This document shows, one piece after another, positions 1 to 15,519 of a stretch of DNA of 64,000 bases. The stretch's first letter is position 1. Each line of letters begins with the position of its first letter. A model generated the notes under the pieces. The model did no database searches. It was not told where the DNA came from and saw nothing but the letters and a program-made list of their open reading frames with translations. Location: NCBI RefSeq assembly GCF_003254395.2, contig NC_037638.1, positions 15,299,086-15,363,085 on the forward strand, written 5' to 3'. This DNA is from Apis mellifera. Its lineage: Eukaryota; Arthropoda; Insecta; Hymenoptera; Apidae. The position numbers were made by a program, and so were the translations under genes.

Positions 1-923
1 ATAACAGGCGGGATCAACTTTCGATTCGGCGATTTTTCTTCATACGCGTTTTTCATCCACGTTAATTATACACGTATATATATAAATGAAATATAGAATT
101 TCATCGAGTTGGCATAAGTAAAGTAAGCGTTGATTTTAGGAATATAAGAGTAAAATTTATGGAAAACTTTTAATATTAACGCTAGATTTTTAATTGTAAG
201 ATTCATTTCGTGATTCTCTATTTATATTAAAAATTGTGGATGTTTTGGATTATTCTCTTCATTCAGAAAAGCTTGAGAAATTATTATACGTTGAAAATAT
301 CCCATTAAATGTCATTCAAGATTTGTGTAATTTTATTTTAACAAAAATTCAATATAATTAAAGAGATTAATCTTATGTGATATTAATAAAATTAAGGAGA
401 TGTTTTTATTATTTTGCAAAAATACTGAATTTTTCTTGGGAAAATTTCTAAATTTTAGTATTTAATACATGTAATAGCGCATTTAAATGTGGATATGTGA
501 TAAAAATTCGATAAATTAACAAATATGATGATAGATAAAATAAAAAAAAAGAAAAAATAAGCTGAATTCAATCATTATACAATTTTTCGATCCGATTCAA
601 AAGATTTTTGATATTTTTGGGATAATTGAGGAGATCTTAGACCAACAGATTGTTCTTTCTTGATTGACAATGAATTATCTTATATATTTATATATATTTA
701 AAAGAAATATTTCATGAATATTCATTGAATTTTTATAAAAAAATATGTATTTACGTAATACGTTATTTAGTTTCATTCACAAAATTGATCCTATACGATC
801 CTTTTTATTTTCTTAATACCAAGAAATTTAATTGAAAGATAATCGAAGGATTATTTCAATCAATCAATTTAATCATAACATTACAATAGATATACAAAAT
901 AATATTATTAGCCAATAATCCCC
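1..923. other. AT-rich intergenic flank, no gene seen
   Basis: Very AT-rich sequence with short A and T runs. No long open frame, splice-like exon or structured element stands out. It lies downstream of the minus-strand protease gene that begins at 985. Confidence 0.6.
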
Positions 924-929
924 TTTATT
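924..929 (-). terminator. Poly(A) signal of the serine protease gene
   Basis: The minus strand reads AATAAA here (TTTATT on plus), about 55 nt after the TGA stop codon at 985-987. This is the first such hexamer downstream and sits at a usual distance for a short insect 3' UTR. Cleavage would fall roughly 10-30 nt further on. No transcript evidence is available. Confidence 0.55.
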
Positions 930-984
930 CCAATTGCTGACAATACAAACGATATTATGAAACGGATACATTATTAATCATCCT

Positions 985-2059
<1,075 letters not shown>

Positions 2060-2095
2060 GGCGAACTGGTGTGAAAATCCGTCCATTCGCTCTCC

Positions 2096-2104
2096 TATAT
2101 ATAC
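2096..2104 (-). promoter_or_regulatory. TATA box of the serine protease gene
   Basis: The minus strand reads TATATATAG. About 31 nt downstream is an initiator-like TTCACAC, with its A near 2072, a normal TATA-to-start distance. This gives a 5' UTR of about a dozen bases before the ATG at 2059 and excludes the ATG at 2086. It is a sequence match only. Confidence 0.5.
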
Positions 2105-4173
2105 CTATTCTTTATCTGATTGTGTATTTGTAAAGGGAATGTCAGATATCTTGGAAAAATACTGAAGTTTAAAAGCAATTAAAAAAATGAGGCTCGGCAA
2201 CTTTCCAAATCGACCCTTCCAGGCATTTAGAAAAACCAGATAGATGTTATTTGTAATATTCCAGAAAAATATTCGTCTCTGTTCGTAAATAATTGGAAAT
2301 TAAATTTTTCTTCCAAGAAAACGCAGAAAGTTTTATCTTGAAATTTTATTGAATTTGATTGAAATTATTTATCATATAATACATTCATATTTATTTAAAG
2401 TATGATACATATTTTTCTTAAATTCTCTTTTAAGTACTTTAATTTATTTAATTTATAACGAAGAACTGTTATTCGAAAATTTAAAACGAGAATGCAATAT
2501 ATTTTGACAACAAGTATAAGTTGCATTTCAGATTTTAGAAGAAAAACATTTTTTACGAAAACAAACTTTTCAATTTTTCGATTTAAATCTGACATTTCTC
2601 CAAAATGAAGCATAAGATCATAATTTTGACGAATTGGAAGGATTCTGAGTCAAAAATTTCTTTTTTCCTCATATTCGCATAATTTCCAAATTAAAATTTG
2701 GAATGTCGAGGAAAATTGCCGAGGCCGAGTATCGATGACAGATTAGCGAACGCTGGGCCGCGAGCACCAGAGGCGGCCATTTTCGTGGCCGAGATAAGCG
2801 AAGTGTCCCGGGCCTCTGGTTCGAATCATGGGCAGATATAGGCGCGAGCGGCTCGTTTGAGGACTTATCTCGGCCTCTGGTCTGTTCCTCCCTGCGAGCT
2901 TGAACATGGGCGCCGCTCGCTCGCTCGCCGCGGGCGACCTCCATTCATGCGTCCAATTTAGACGTCAATGATGCAAATAAAGCATCGGCTCCCTCTTAAT
3001 CGATCATTGTACAGATCCCAAACTTCAAAACTGGTTCGTCCTTCCCGAGCGCGCCCTCCTTTTCTCTCCTCTTAAACTGGATTATCAATATCCAACGATT
3101 TAAGATCGATTTAAGATCGAAGGAAAGAAAAGTTGTTACTTTGTGGAAGGATGATTTTGGATGCAGAAATTTTTATCGAGATACAATACATAACAATTTT
3201 GTATTTAGTAAAATTAAGACATCAACTTGAATATAAAAAATATGAAATTTACAGTAAATAATGAGAAAATCAAAGCTATCAATGTTAAATAAAATCTTAT
3301 AAAGTTTGAAAGTGTCTGGAATTAATCAAAATCGTTTGAATGTCAATTCAATAAATTCTTTTTATAGAAATCTAAAAAAGAGAATAAATTAGCCTCCAAA
3401 AAAAAAGAAAGAGAATATTATAGTTTCGACTTCTTTACCAAAATTATCTCCCCATATTCTATTCTCCTATTGTCACAAAAGCGACAGATCCCATGGTGTT
3501 CGTTGTTCCAAGGTGGCAATGTTCTCATGGCAACAATCCAAGCGTGGATCGCAAGCGTCCGCGCGAATGGGGGGACAGGCATGAGGAAAAACAGGGACGT
3601 GAAAGGGGGGTAACGCCGCGGAGCACGCGAGTATCGTTAGTCGAGGCGTGGCAATTAGGAGGCAGGGGAAAGTAACGGGTGAAGGATCCGTAATTCATTC
3701 GCAAGGGGGCAAGAAAATTTTTTTATCCGCTGAGTCGTCGGTGTCATCAGCGTTGGGGAGGAGGGGAGGTAAGAAGTCGTTACCTAATTGCTACAACCCC
3801 CGCTTTGTGCGCGAGTGTTGTACGCCGCTCGATAGGGCTCTCTCTCCGGGCTCGTTTGCATCGGGGAACATTATGGAAAAGAGCGACGTTCCAAAGGCGG
3901 AACAAAAGGCGCCGAGTAAAGAGAGAGAGAGAGAGAGAAAAAAGGAACGGAACGAATCGGTAGATGTCTGTTTCACCACACGCGTTTCCACGTTTTTCAA
4001 ATTAAGCGTTTCACGTTTGCCGCGGCACGTTCGTTATCGCATCTTTCGACACTTTGAATCGGCGTAATAAGCGGTAATTTAAATTTCGATCGATTAAATC
4101 GATCGGGTGAGATGGATGACTTTTTTTCTTTTTTGAAAAGTCGAATTACGTCTACGAAATAAATTAAATGATA
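2105..4173. other. Intergenic DNA with two GC-richer islands, no gene recognised
   Basis: AT-rich DNA surrounds a GC island at about 2740-2960, which holds an inverted repeat with GATA motifs, and another at about 3490-4070. The second contains an open frame of 139 codons (3648-4067), but its first ATG is at 3873 and it runs through a GA repeat. It resembles no known protein, so I do not call it a gene. Confidence 0.5.
2766..2881. repeat. Interrupted inverted repeat with GATA motifs in its arms
   Basis: The left arm is ACCAGAGG (2766-2773) plus GGCCGAGATAAG (2787-2798). The right arm, CTTATCTCGGCC overlapping CCTCTGGT (2864-2881), is the exact reverse complement of the two joined, so the left arm carries a 13-nt insertion. 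A further GGCCTCTGGT lies at 2811-2820. Each arm contains a GATA-factor core (AGATAAG/CTTATCT). Confidence 0.6.
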
Positions 4174-5522
4174 TTTGGAAAAAGAAATATAATAATTCTT
4201 CTTCTTGGTAAATAAAAATATAGATAATTGTGATCCATCTATATTTTATGGATTTATTATGATATATGAAGAAACAATTTAACAAAAATATATTTTTATA
4301 ATTATTACATTATGTGCAAGTATAAATTGAACTAATATTCTTTATTTCATTTCTTTTTAAAAAATTTGTAGCTCTAAGACACTAGATTTTTAATCAATAA
4401 ATGATGGAGTAAATTAAATATATTTATATAGTATACCTTTTGGAAAAAGAAATATAATAATTCTTTTTCTTGGCAAATAAAAATATAGATAATTGTTCAT
4501 TGATTCATCTATATCTTATGGTATAACAATATATTAACAAAAATATATTTTTTTAATTATTACAATATGTGCAAGTATAAATTGGATTAATATCCTTTTC
4601 ATTTCTTTTTAAAAAATTTGAACCTCTAATAATCAATGAAAGATGGGGTAAATTAAATATATTTGGTACAGTATACATTTTAGAAAAAGAAATATTGTAA
4701 TTCTTCTTCTTGGCAAATAAAAATATAAATAATTGTGATCCATCTATATCTTATGGATTTATTATGGTATAACAATATATTAACAAAAATATATTTTTTT
4801 TATTATTACAATATGTGCAAGTATAAATTGGACTAATATTTATATTATATATATATATATAATATATATAATATTTATATATACTAATATATATTAGACT
4901 AATATTATAACTAATATTATTAACTTTATTTCATTTTTTTTTTAAATTTGAAGCTCTAAGACACTAGATTTTTAATCAATGAATGATGGAGTAAATTAAA
5001 TGATATTTGTTACATTTTATACATTTAATAAATTTTGGAAAAAGAAATATAATAATTCTTCTTCAGAAATAAAAATATAGATAATTATAATTCATCTATA
5101 TCTTATGGATTTATTATGGTATAACAATATATTAACAAAAATATATTTTTTTAATTATTACAATATGTGCAAGTATAAATTGGATTGATATCCTTTATTT
5201 CATTTCTTTTTAAAAAATTTGAAGCTCTAAGACAGTAGATTTTTAATCAATGAAAGATAGAGTAAATTAAATGATATTTGATACATTTTATACATTTAAT
5301 AAATTTTGGAAAAAGAAATATAATAATATAATAATCTTCTTCAGAAATAAAAATATAGATAATTATAATTCATCTATATCTTATGGATTTATTATAGTAT
5401 AACAATATATTAACAAAAATATATTTTTTTAATTATTACAATATGTGCAAGTATAAATTGGACTGATATCCTTTATTTCATTTCTTTTTAAAAAATTTGA
5501 AGACTCTAAGACACTAGATTTT
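4174..5522. repeat. Tandem repeat array, about 5 units of 240-356 bp
   Basis: Units begin with a TTTGGAAAAAGAAATAT-like block at about 4174, 4438, 4678, 5034 and 5304. Each also holds GTGCAAGTATAAATTG and a CTCTAAGACA-type block, the latter partly deleted in the second unit. Spacing is 264, 240, 356 and 270 bp; the long third unit is inflated by an AT run at about 4842-4915. The sequence is non-coding. I do not recognise a transposon family. Confidence 0.85.
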
Positions 5523-8500
5523 TAATCTTTTAATAGTATCTAATTTTTATTATTTATTTATAATTTCATTTATCATTTTTTACGTATCTGCAAACAATTC
5601 GCAAATAATGAAAAATAAATATATTAATAAATATTCTCGATGGACTTAATGTATCAGACTTCAAGTAAGATCAATAAATTTTCCAACTTAAATAAAATAA
5701 TATAATTTTATATAACCATTGCAAATTTAAAATTGTCCTTAATTCATTTTAGAAAAACTTGTTTCAAGATTCTAATTAGCTCGCTACAGATTATCACAGA
5801 GCAATCTCCAGAGTTCAAAGTGCATGCACGTTCATAGATTTCGCGAACGGCCAGAAACGGGAACGAACGCTCGCACGCATTCCACGTAAGCCCGGAGGAA
5901 TGAAGAGTTCGACGAGAGATTTGTAGGTCCATGCAGGGAAAATATTTTCGTCCTCCTCCACGGAGGAGCTCGAGGGAAACGAAACTTTGAACCACATCGG
6001 AAAAAAAAAAAGAAATAACCAATAATAGAAAATAATTCGAATCATTCTTCGATCATTCGACTCCGCCACATTCCATGTAAATTGGACACGCGCGCCTGCA
6101 GCATGACGAGCAGCAGAACGAAGCGTTCGCTCCGTTGGAAATAAACACCTGCTAATGTCCATTAGTCGATTCTTTTTGGCTACAGATTTTTTTCGTGTGA
6201 ATGGACACGGTTTAATGACACGGAATATAAGCGTTATACTTTTATACTGTGCGACACGAGTAGGGGCAAAATCGCGTTCGACACGCCGATCGATCGCGCG
6301 TTTTCCCGATTATTCGCCGCCCCGAGCTTTCTCCCGAAACGAGACGAGAGCGGATTAATAAAACGCTACCGGTGTTGGTTATATTCGCCGGCGGACACAC
6401 TCGAATCGATCGAGCGCGCAGAACCTGAAAGGCGTGATTTATCGAAGAAGAACGGTTTTAAATCACCGAGCAGGAATTATATCGTTAAAATACGATCTTT
6501 CTCCAATACTTAATGGAAAAAATATATACCTGCCGGTATATTGCGTGCCAATAATTGTGACGTACGTCGCGAAAGTTCGCGTATATCGCAAACTGCGACG
6601 CACAATAAGATCCGGAGCTTTTTGTAAAAAAACTTGGCGCGAACCAATCGATTCTTCGAACTACGTTGTGATGTGTCTCGAGAGATCTTTTTGAAACTGT
6701 AGACATGTATCGATCGAGCAGTGTATCGATGAAGCATTGCATTGTTAGTGAAAAATTGCGACGTATTTCTTTCCTTTTTTTTTTTGTCATTTATGGCTCA
6801 TTAGAAAAAACATTGTTATGATATATACAACAGTTATGAACACGGTTTCTCTTTGTTCCATTCCTCTAAACGAGTTTGACTTATCGCTTCATTTCATTAT
6901 TTAAAAGCGTATATGAATTGATATTGCAGAAATACTGATCTGAAAATCCTGAGGAGAGAAATTATTATTTCTATTATTAATTAAAGCGACTTAAGATAGT
7001 TTTTTTTTTTATATATATATAAAAATCATACTTGATCGAATTTCCAATTTTCGAACAAATCATTGATCATTTACGATTCGAGAGATAAAATTATCGAAGT
7101 ATAATTTCAAAGAATAATACTGTGTTAAATTGATTTATTTTTTCATATGATAATTCGTGAATCGAACGATGTCAAAACAATTCGTTGACGTTTTACGTAA
7201 GCATAAAAATGACAATTGAAGGTTACTTTCATGTTTAACTTTTAAAATTAATCCTCCGTTTTATTGAATTAATAGAAACGTGTAATTTTTTTTTTCTTTC
7301 TTTCTTTCTCTTTTTTTTTGCGTGAAATTTAAAATCAATTAATTTCTTATATGCTATAAGATATCTCGCCACCGACTTTCTTCATATTAAAACATAGGCC
7401 AACATAGAAACAAATGATAGCATTCGCACACGGCAGCATACACGAGTCATTCATTCGCCGATAGATTGGACAAGGACAGCTTGCTATGAAATTAGATGTT
7501 GCATATCTTATGACCGTATCCACATGAGTCATTTTTGAAAGTGACACAGGTATAAGTTATTTTTATGCTGATTTAAGATATTAAATGTTTTTGTGTTTCA
7601 ATGTGCGTAAGATATATTTATGCACTATTATTTATATTTTTCCCAGTGTATAAATTTTCCAGATGATGTTAACGAATTCCCATTTTTTAAAAATTAATTC
7701 TTTGGTAAAAAGATGCTCCGAATTTATATTAATTTATGTTAATTCTTATAAATAGTATGAACGTTAGTGGAAGTAATTTAATGTATCTCATGTAAAATTC
7801 ATATCTTTTTAAAGTTTTTTTAATATAATTTGTACCATTTTCAAATTAAACGTGTTCCCAAAAATTTCCATCGACGAGATAAATGATTGAAAAGTTATTG
7901 CAAATGAAATTATTAAAACTAAAAGGACCACTTTTTTAAAAGTGAGTTTGTTCCATCTTCAAAATAAACAAATCAAATCAAACAGAAAAATTTTTCACTT
8001 TTAAAATCTTTCTATTGATTTAATAACAATAATTTATCAATTAAAATCCAATTCACCAAAACTAGACGATGTTGACATCGATTACTTTCCTTTTCGAAAT
8101 GATTTAGTCATTTCTTCATTGAAATTTAGAAAGATTTTCACCAATAATATACTTGTCTATCTACGTTCTGTCATTTTAGCTGAAGTACATCCAATCATTT
8201 CGCTGTTTTTATCACTTGAAATAATAGATGACGTTCAATTAATATCTTCATGCTCTTATTTACTTCTTTTCACCAAAAGTCTATCCTTCGTCTTGTTCCA
8301 TTATTGGACAAAAGCACTCATAATTCGTAAATATCAATACAATGTAGCTCATATATAATGCAATTTATTAAATCTATTGCAAATATAATCACATTTATGA
8401 TAATTCATTGCAAAGAAAAAACCAAGGATGGAACTTCTCTACACTTAATCTTAACACTCTGTAATATTTTTTGAGCATTATTGGTAAAAATTATAATTTT

Positions 8501-11500
8501 AATGCAAACGAGAAAAATTCGAATTGGAATTTTCTTGGAATAGAAGGATTTTATGCAAAATATTTCTGTGAAATATTTCTTTTATTTTTTGTTTCCTTTT
8601 TTTTGTTTAAAATCACATTCGTATTGATAGCCATTTCTTCGCGCGTCATCCATCTTTACATTATATGGACTGTCATCTTTTCACATGCCTAGTTTATCTT
8701 ATGTTACTAGATAACGTATTAGTTATCTATCTAGCTTTTCACAGTATATTAATACATTTTTTTTGTTTTAGTAGAAATTGATCTTAATAAATTTTGTTTA
8801 TTTCTGTGTACAGAATTTAATACTTAGATGTTTATTATTATTAGTTTGATGAAGAAATAAAATAAAAAAATTTGTATATATAAAGTAGAATGAAATAATT
8901 CAGAAGATGATTAGTTTATGCGATGAAAAGTGAGAAATTAAATTTGTTAGATAAAGAAAAAAATAAGAATATATAGTAAATTTTGTTTTTCTTAAAAAAA
9001 AATCTGGAAATATAAAATCAAACTTTTCTCAAATATTACACGGATATAAATATTGCAAACCTTTAAAAAACCTTTTAATTACTATGGATTAAAAGAAACT
9101 TAGAAAGGAAATTTTTGGAAAAATTATAAAACATTATAAAACTGCTTTTAAATAAGTATTGATAAATAAGTTCTATTCAAATTTTTTAAACAATTAAATA
9201 TACAAATAGTAAAAATTTTGTATTAAAATTTCTTTAACCTTAATCTTAATATCCGAATAATCTGATTTTTAATTCTCATTCAAAACAAATTCTTCAAATT
9301 GCCAATCAAACATTTTGAAAATCGAACAAACTACGTAAAAAATAAATTTCATCAAAATGAAATTATTTTTCATTTTTACTTTTCCGATCATAGTAATATC
9401 ACTTTCTACTTTCTTTCACGTTTCTTCATTCACGTTGTTAATCGAAACCGAGTGGCGGGAATAAATTTACTACTACTTGTTTCAATATTCATTAAATATT
9501 TATACAAACCGTCGTGTAACAACGGGTAATTGAAAAAAAATTTTTGAACAAACTCACTCCGCCAAACTCTAACTCTCTTCGCTTAAAACCAAAATTTTTA
9601 ACTTCAATCTCAATTCCTCCCTTCAGGATAGATCAGGGGGCAAAAATCTCCTGTTTGGAGGCCCTAAAGAAGAATTACCTTTAAAAAATTCGATCCGCCA
9701 CACCTGTACCGCCCCTCCTAATTTTCAATGCGGTGCGATTCTTTCTCGGGGCCGATTGTATCGATTCCTTTGTAAACATGTGCGCGATTGGTCGCGGCCG
9801 ATTCTCACGGGCGAGCGGATAGGGAAAGCATCGATGAAAGCGCGTTTCGTTCATTAGCTACGCGTACAGGTGGCGACGTTTGACACGATGCACCGGCACG
9901 TTCCCTCTCGCGATTACGCTGATCGATCGTCCAAGAAGAGATGCTTCCAATTACGCGGCCCGTTGCGCCACGATCGTCTCGCCTCGATTTTCCACCAGTC
10001 TCGACCTTTGGAACGAATCGTATGGTGGAGGGGAGGGGGCTCGTTTCGCGAGGATCGACGTGTAATATCATCGGTTGGACCGACCGCGCTTGACTTCGAG
10101 AGCTGTTATCCGCGTGGAATCGATCGATCGATCCCTCCAATTACGCTTAACGGCGATTCGAGGTCCTAGATTTGTGAAAACGAACGGGTTAGCAATGTAT
10201 CGACGATTGATAATCGCTTGCTTTGGAAATTATTAAGAGAGAGAGAGAGAGATGGTGAGGATATTTTTTTTTTTACGACCGATGTCGTAGTACTCGAGTT
10301 TAATTGTTATTGGTTTACGTGTTGTTGTTTCGGGACGTTGTTATCCGATTGTGAAATTGAATTATGATCGATTTCACAATTGTAAAGTATAAAGTTTAAC
10401 GATTTAACGTAATTTAATGATTATATATAGAAATTTTAGAGATTAGGAAAAATATATATATATATATTTTTTTTTTTGTATAAAATTATTGCTTCTCTTA
10501 ACTTAAAACTTCGAAACGATAATTAAAAATATATTTTTATATCGAGTTATATCGAGACGATAAATCTTTATTTCAATTTTTCACGGAAGTATTCCCGGCT
10601 TGTGAAAATTTCATGGAAGCAATTATTTTGTAGTCGACAACAAACAATATAAAATACACGTTTTATTACACTTTATTATTAAATTTATCTTACACGTTCT
10701 CCGTTATCCGGATTAATTATCCGGGGGACAATTTAATTCTTCTTGAGGAGTTTGATTTATTTATGACAAAATTGGAATAACAGAGAAGTTCGTCCAATTT
10801 TTCTTCGAAAATATTTTAAAATTCAAGAAGATGTATATATCTTCCTTTCCAATGTATTCCTCTACCATTTCTCGATTATGTAACGTCGATATTACCGTAT
10901 TTTTTGATTCTATCGCAATAAATGTTTCGAAATATGTTCCGTTCTGTTCATTGATTCCTTCAATTTCATGGAATGAAATTTTCTCCGTGCGATTACACTT
11001 TTGCCTGTAAAGCAATCGAGATAATAGAATAATCATATATTAGAATATAATGAAAATTAGAAATTGTATTGGATATTTTTACAGTTTGAAACTCAAGTTA
11101 AACTTGAACAATGTCTTAACAATTTTTTTTATCACGAATTATGAAATATTGTTTAATATTCGAATTTTTAAAATCAATTTATAAAAAAGATTGTTAATTT
11201 GGAAATATATGTAAATATAAAGTGATTAAAAATTATTACATTTAAAATATTGTTAATTTAATTAATAAAATGTTGTTACCTTTTAATCTGTAATTGTAAT
11301 AATTTTGATTCTTTTTCCTCAATGGACAGAAGATATTTACTCAAACTTTGTTATCATTATTTATTCAAACAATCAATTATCATTTGAATAAGATTTTGAG
11401 ATATTATATTCTATATTTTTCTTCAAATATACGAATTTTATATATCTTGATTTTTATTCTTATCTAAAAAAAAAGGATAAAAATAAGTACATAATTTAGA

Positions 11501-12455
11501 AGCAAAGGGTCTTGCAAAAATAAAATATATATCACAATATTATCGATATTAGAATAAATAATTGAAGAGAAAAATTTTAATTAGATAGAAATTTTACGGT
11601 ATCCATTTCTCTCGAGATATCCATAAAAGTTAAATACTATTACTTTTCTTATCTAATAAATATTCACGCAGAAAAATTTAATTTCTAATTTCGTGGCATC
11701 AATTCAATTCCTTCGAGTATCCTTCTGTAATGAGTTTCTCTTTCAATTCAATTCAGAGTTAAACACGTTCTATTTCTATATTCTATCCTCTCGATATTTG
11801 ATCGAATAGCAATCAATGTGTTTTGCCAACGAATAATTAATTACAACATTTGCGTCTCGATTTCAATCGAGAGAATAAGAGGGACATTCGGGACGGATTT
11901 ATCCGTCCGACACCCACCCGCTATTTTTCTTCTTGCTTCTCACGCGACGCCATAAATCACGCGTCGCATTGACGATTTAATATCGGTTGTCGTACACGGC
12001 GTATTTAATAATTCTTTGCGACACCGCGGCAATAACCGCGCCACCTACGACGACGATAGATCGATACAGGCGATAACCTCTACGTAAAAAAAACCCGCCC
12101 ATGAATTTTACAAAACCCTTAATTGCAATCCCCATCGGCCAATAAAATCGCGCCATTTGGCCGCCATTTGTTAATCGCCATCTCGAAGGATCTAATTAAA
12201 CGATATATTTATTAAGAAAACATGCGATCTTGATATCGCAAAGGATTAGACGTGTTTGGAAGGTGCTTTGCCTCCTTTATTCTCAAATTGAAAGAATAAA
12301 CGCGTGTAGGGAACGGTGTATCCGTTTAACACTTCGTTGACACAGCTGCTTTTCCTTACGGTTGGCCAGCTTCTTCGAGTAAATCGTGGCACAAATGCGC
12401 TTTCAATAATCCGGAGGAGGTTGTGTATTGTAATTGAAAATTATACGAGAAATAA
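5523..12455. other. Long non-coding stretch with scattered GC islands
   Basis: Mostly AT-rich. GC-richer islands lie at about 5800-6700, 9680-10170 and 11880-12080. The islands contain open frames on both strands, none with a recognisable domain or convincing exon boundaries. The AT-rich parts at 6780-9530 and 10240-11800 show nothing beyond short A/T runs. Confidence 0.5.
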
Positions 12456-12908
12456 TTATTATTCTTCTTTTTTAATAATGCATATAAATAGAAAATTGTT
12501 TATTTATTTTTATCTTATTAATCAGAATCAATATCGATATTGCCACTTATAACAAATAATAATAGAAATCGTTAACGATATTATCGACATATCAAAAACT
12601 GTCGATAAAAATGTATCCATAATCGATGGTCATGATTTTGAAACGAGGTCCACGTTTCTTATTGCACAAAAGTATTTTTTGTCTTTAGCTTATTGTTCTT
12701 TTTTAATAATGCATATAAATACAAATTGTTTATTTATCTTCTTATTTTATTAATCAGAATCAATACGATATCGATATTACCATTCATAACAAATAATAAT
12801 AGAAATTGTTAACGATATTATCGACATATCAAAAACTGTCGATAAAAATGTATCCATAATCGATGGTCATGATTTTGAAACGAGGTCCATGTTTCTTATT
12901 GCACAAAA
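12456..12908. repeat. Direct tandem duplication of a 215-bp segment
   Basis: Copy 1 (about 12456-12671) and copy 2 (about 12691-12908) are nearly identical, especially in the second halves, and are separated by about 19 bp. Both contain TATCGATA, identical to the insect DRE core, and the stretch ATCGATGGTCATGATTTTG. No coding potential is visible. Confidence 0.85.
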
Positions 12909-15480
12909 TCATAACACGATGAAATAAGATTATTTTTTTTTTTTAATGTCTGAGATATTAAAAAACAGTGAAAACTCGATTCTTAATCGAGCCTCAAAGT
13001 CCAAAAAGTTTGTCGAGGTGGAAGAGGTATTCGTCGCTTGTTCAACGAATTTATGTATAAACGAGGTGATATTAGATGGTTGTTAATTGGGCTTAGTCGA
13101 TCGTGATGCATCGTTGCCTTATAGGGATCTCGATCTTCCATCTTTCTTCCGCCATTTATCCTTTCTCCTTTGACAATTATATATATTTCTCTTTATTGCC
13201 ATAGCTTGAGAGTAAGTTTGCTTCATTTGGAATTATGCTCGCAATTTTGTTCTCGTAATAGGATAAAGGAGAACGAGAAATATGTGAATTATTAACAATA
13301 ATTCTTATTTATATATAAAATAGCTCAAGTAAAATGACTTTTTGCAATCATCTTTTGTCGCAAGAAGAAAAAGCTTGGAATATAGAAAAATTAATTGCTT
13401 TTATTCCTTTGATATGAGATATACATCAAATAATAATTTGTTATAATAAAATATAGTGCAACTTTAAAAAAATCTGAGTAATTTTAACAGTGTTTAATGT
13501 CAATTTGATTTTAATACTGAAAACAAATTTGAAGAAAGAAAGAATGGATTCAATAAGTTAATTTCTTAATTTGAATCTAATTGTGATTTTACATATCTTT
13601 TATTAAATTTCTAAAATGTCTGACTCAGTCTCAATTTCAAAAAGATAATTTCTTAAATTTTAAAAATACTTATTATATATTATTTTTCACATGAAATTTC
13701 CTATATTTATTCTATATATATCTTTCTAAATTAAAAAAAAAATATCTCATATCCCTATATTTTTATTCATCCACATTATATATTCTTCAGAAATATCTAT
13801 TTCTTTTAATCTTATCTTACAAATAATAAAATCGAAATACGTTTTTCGGCGCGAAAACAACAACCGATTATTCTTAATTAATTCGAAAACGAGGCGGATA
13901 TAGATATCTCTTTTCCCCCGGCGTGCGAAAGAGACGGAGGCAAGAAGGCCTGATCGAAAAGGCGACCGTTTCTATTATCTTGTTTTCCTTTCCTTTCCTC
14001 GACCAACGAACCGTGTCGAACGATCGGCAAGAATCGGATCATCGCCTGTTCCGCGGACATTTCACGTTTTGCGATTCTCCTAGTTATTGTCCTACTTTTT
14101 CTTCTGCGCCTCCTCGAATAGGCAGAAAACAAAGGCGAAAGAAGAGGCGATACTTAAACCGGGGAAGAAGAATAATCGCATCGTACCCTCTGAAAACAAA
14201 AGTCTCGTTCCGATGAAACACCGCAATGCGCCGCAACTTTCCCTCTCCAATCTCTCAATCTCTTCCATCCTTAAGTAATTAATTGTCCGGCGTGTGACTA
14301 ATCGCAGATGTCGTTACCTCGATCAATCACTCATTAGAATGGTAATTAACAATAATATCGTCGATTAATCATCCGACTATTTATCGATAATTTCATCCGA
14401 TCACAATGGATGAAAGGTTATCGAGAGTGGTTTATACAAATTTATAATCGATATATCGATCTCTCATCGCGATAAATTCCTTTTCTACTTCGTTTCGTAG
14501 CTAAAGCTAAAGGTTTTTATTCGAGGATTTAATTCCTTCTCGAGGCGTAATAATTAATAATAATAAATTATTATTATTATACGTGGAATCGGTTGCCCGG
14601 TTACAGGTTTTTGCTTGATCGACAGGTGTCGGCGAGACGTTATTAAATAAAATTGCAAAATCGAACTGCTCGATAATCGTGGCTTAACCTATATAGTATT
14701 ACGTGTCTCCTCCGTAATGCTTTGATACGCCTTTCACCGCCACTCCCGATTGCTTTCCCTGTTATATTGCGGTATCGTTCAATTTGCATTCGATCTGCAG
14801 AGAAAAAGAACAATAGACTTTTCCCAAATTTATTAAGATATATAAGAATTTAAAAATTTATCATTTTAAATAAATAAGTTTTCTTCAATTCCATTTTCAA
14901 TTCCAATTTGAATAGAAATATCCAGATTAATAAAATAATAATGAAGTATGATATATATATATCAAAATCTATAATAAATCATTTTATAATTTAACTAATA
15001 GAAAGACAGCACACAATAGCTTCAAATTCCTTTTTCCTCAAATATTTCAAAGTGACATCTTTAATTCAATTAATCCACTTTATTCCAATTTTCATCTTCA
15101 ACTTGATTTCTTCACAAAGTAAAAGCTTTCTCTTATATTTTTTTACGTGATAAGAACGACATTCCATACAATTCTAAATAGAATACGAATCAAAATTAAA
15201 AATGATCATTTCGGATCGTTACTGAATCCTTAAATCGTCGTTACCTGTTTCCAGATTATCAATAATGGCGTCAAGCTTGGTCGCATTCGGAACGAGCCGG
15301 TTTCAATGAATCTCTGCTATTGAAAAGATCGCATCGATCGATAAATATATATATATATATATGTATCGGTAAACTCGTAACTCGGCGAAATCGATCTGGT
15401 TTTTCTTGCTGCGGCCACGCTAACGCGACTTTCAACCGCTGTCGTAACTATTATCGGCGATGTTTCTCTCGCGTCGCGGG

Positions 15481-15519
<39 letters not shown>

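Noticed and set aside
2811..2835. GGTTCGAATC resembling a tRNA T-loop
   Set aside because: The bases on either side do not form the T-stem, and no anticodon or acceptor stem fits.
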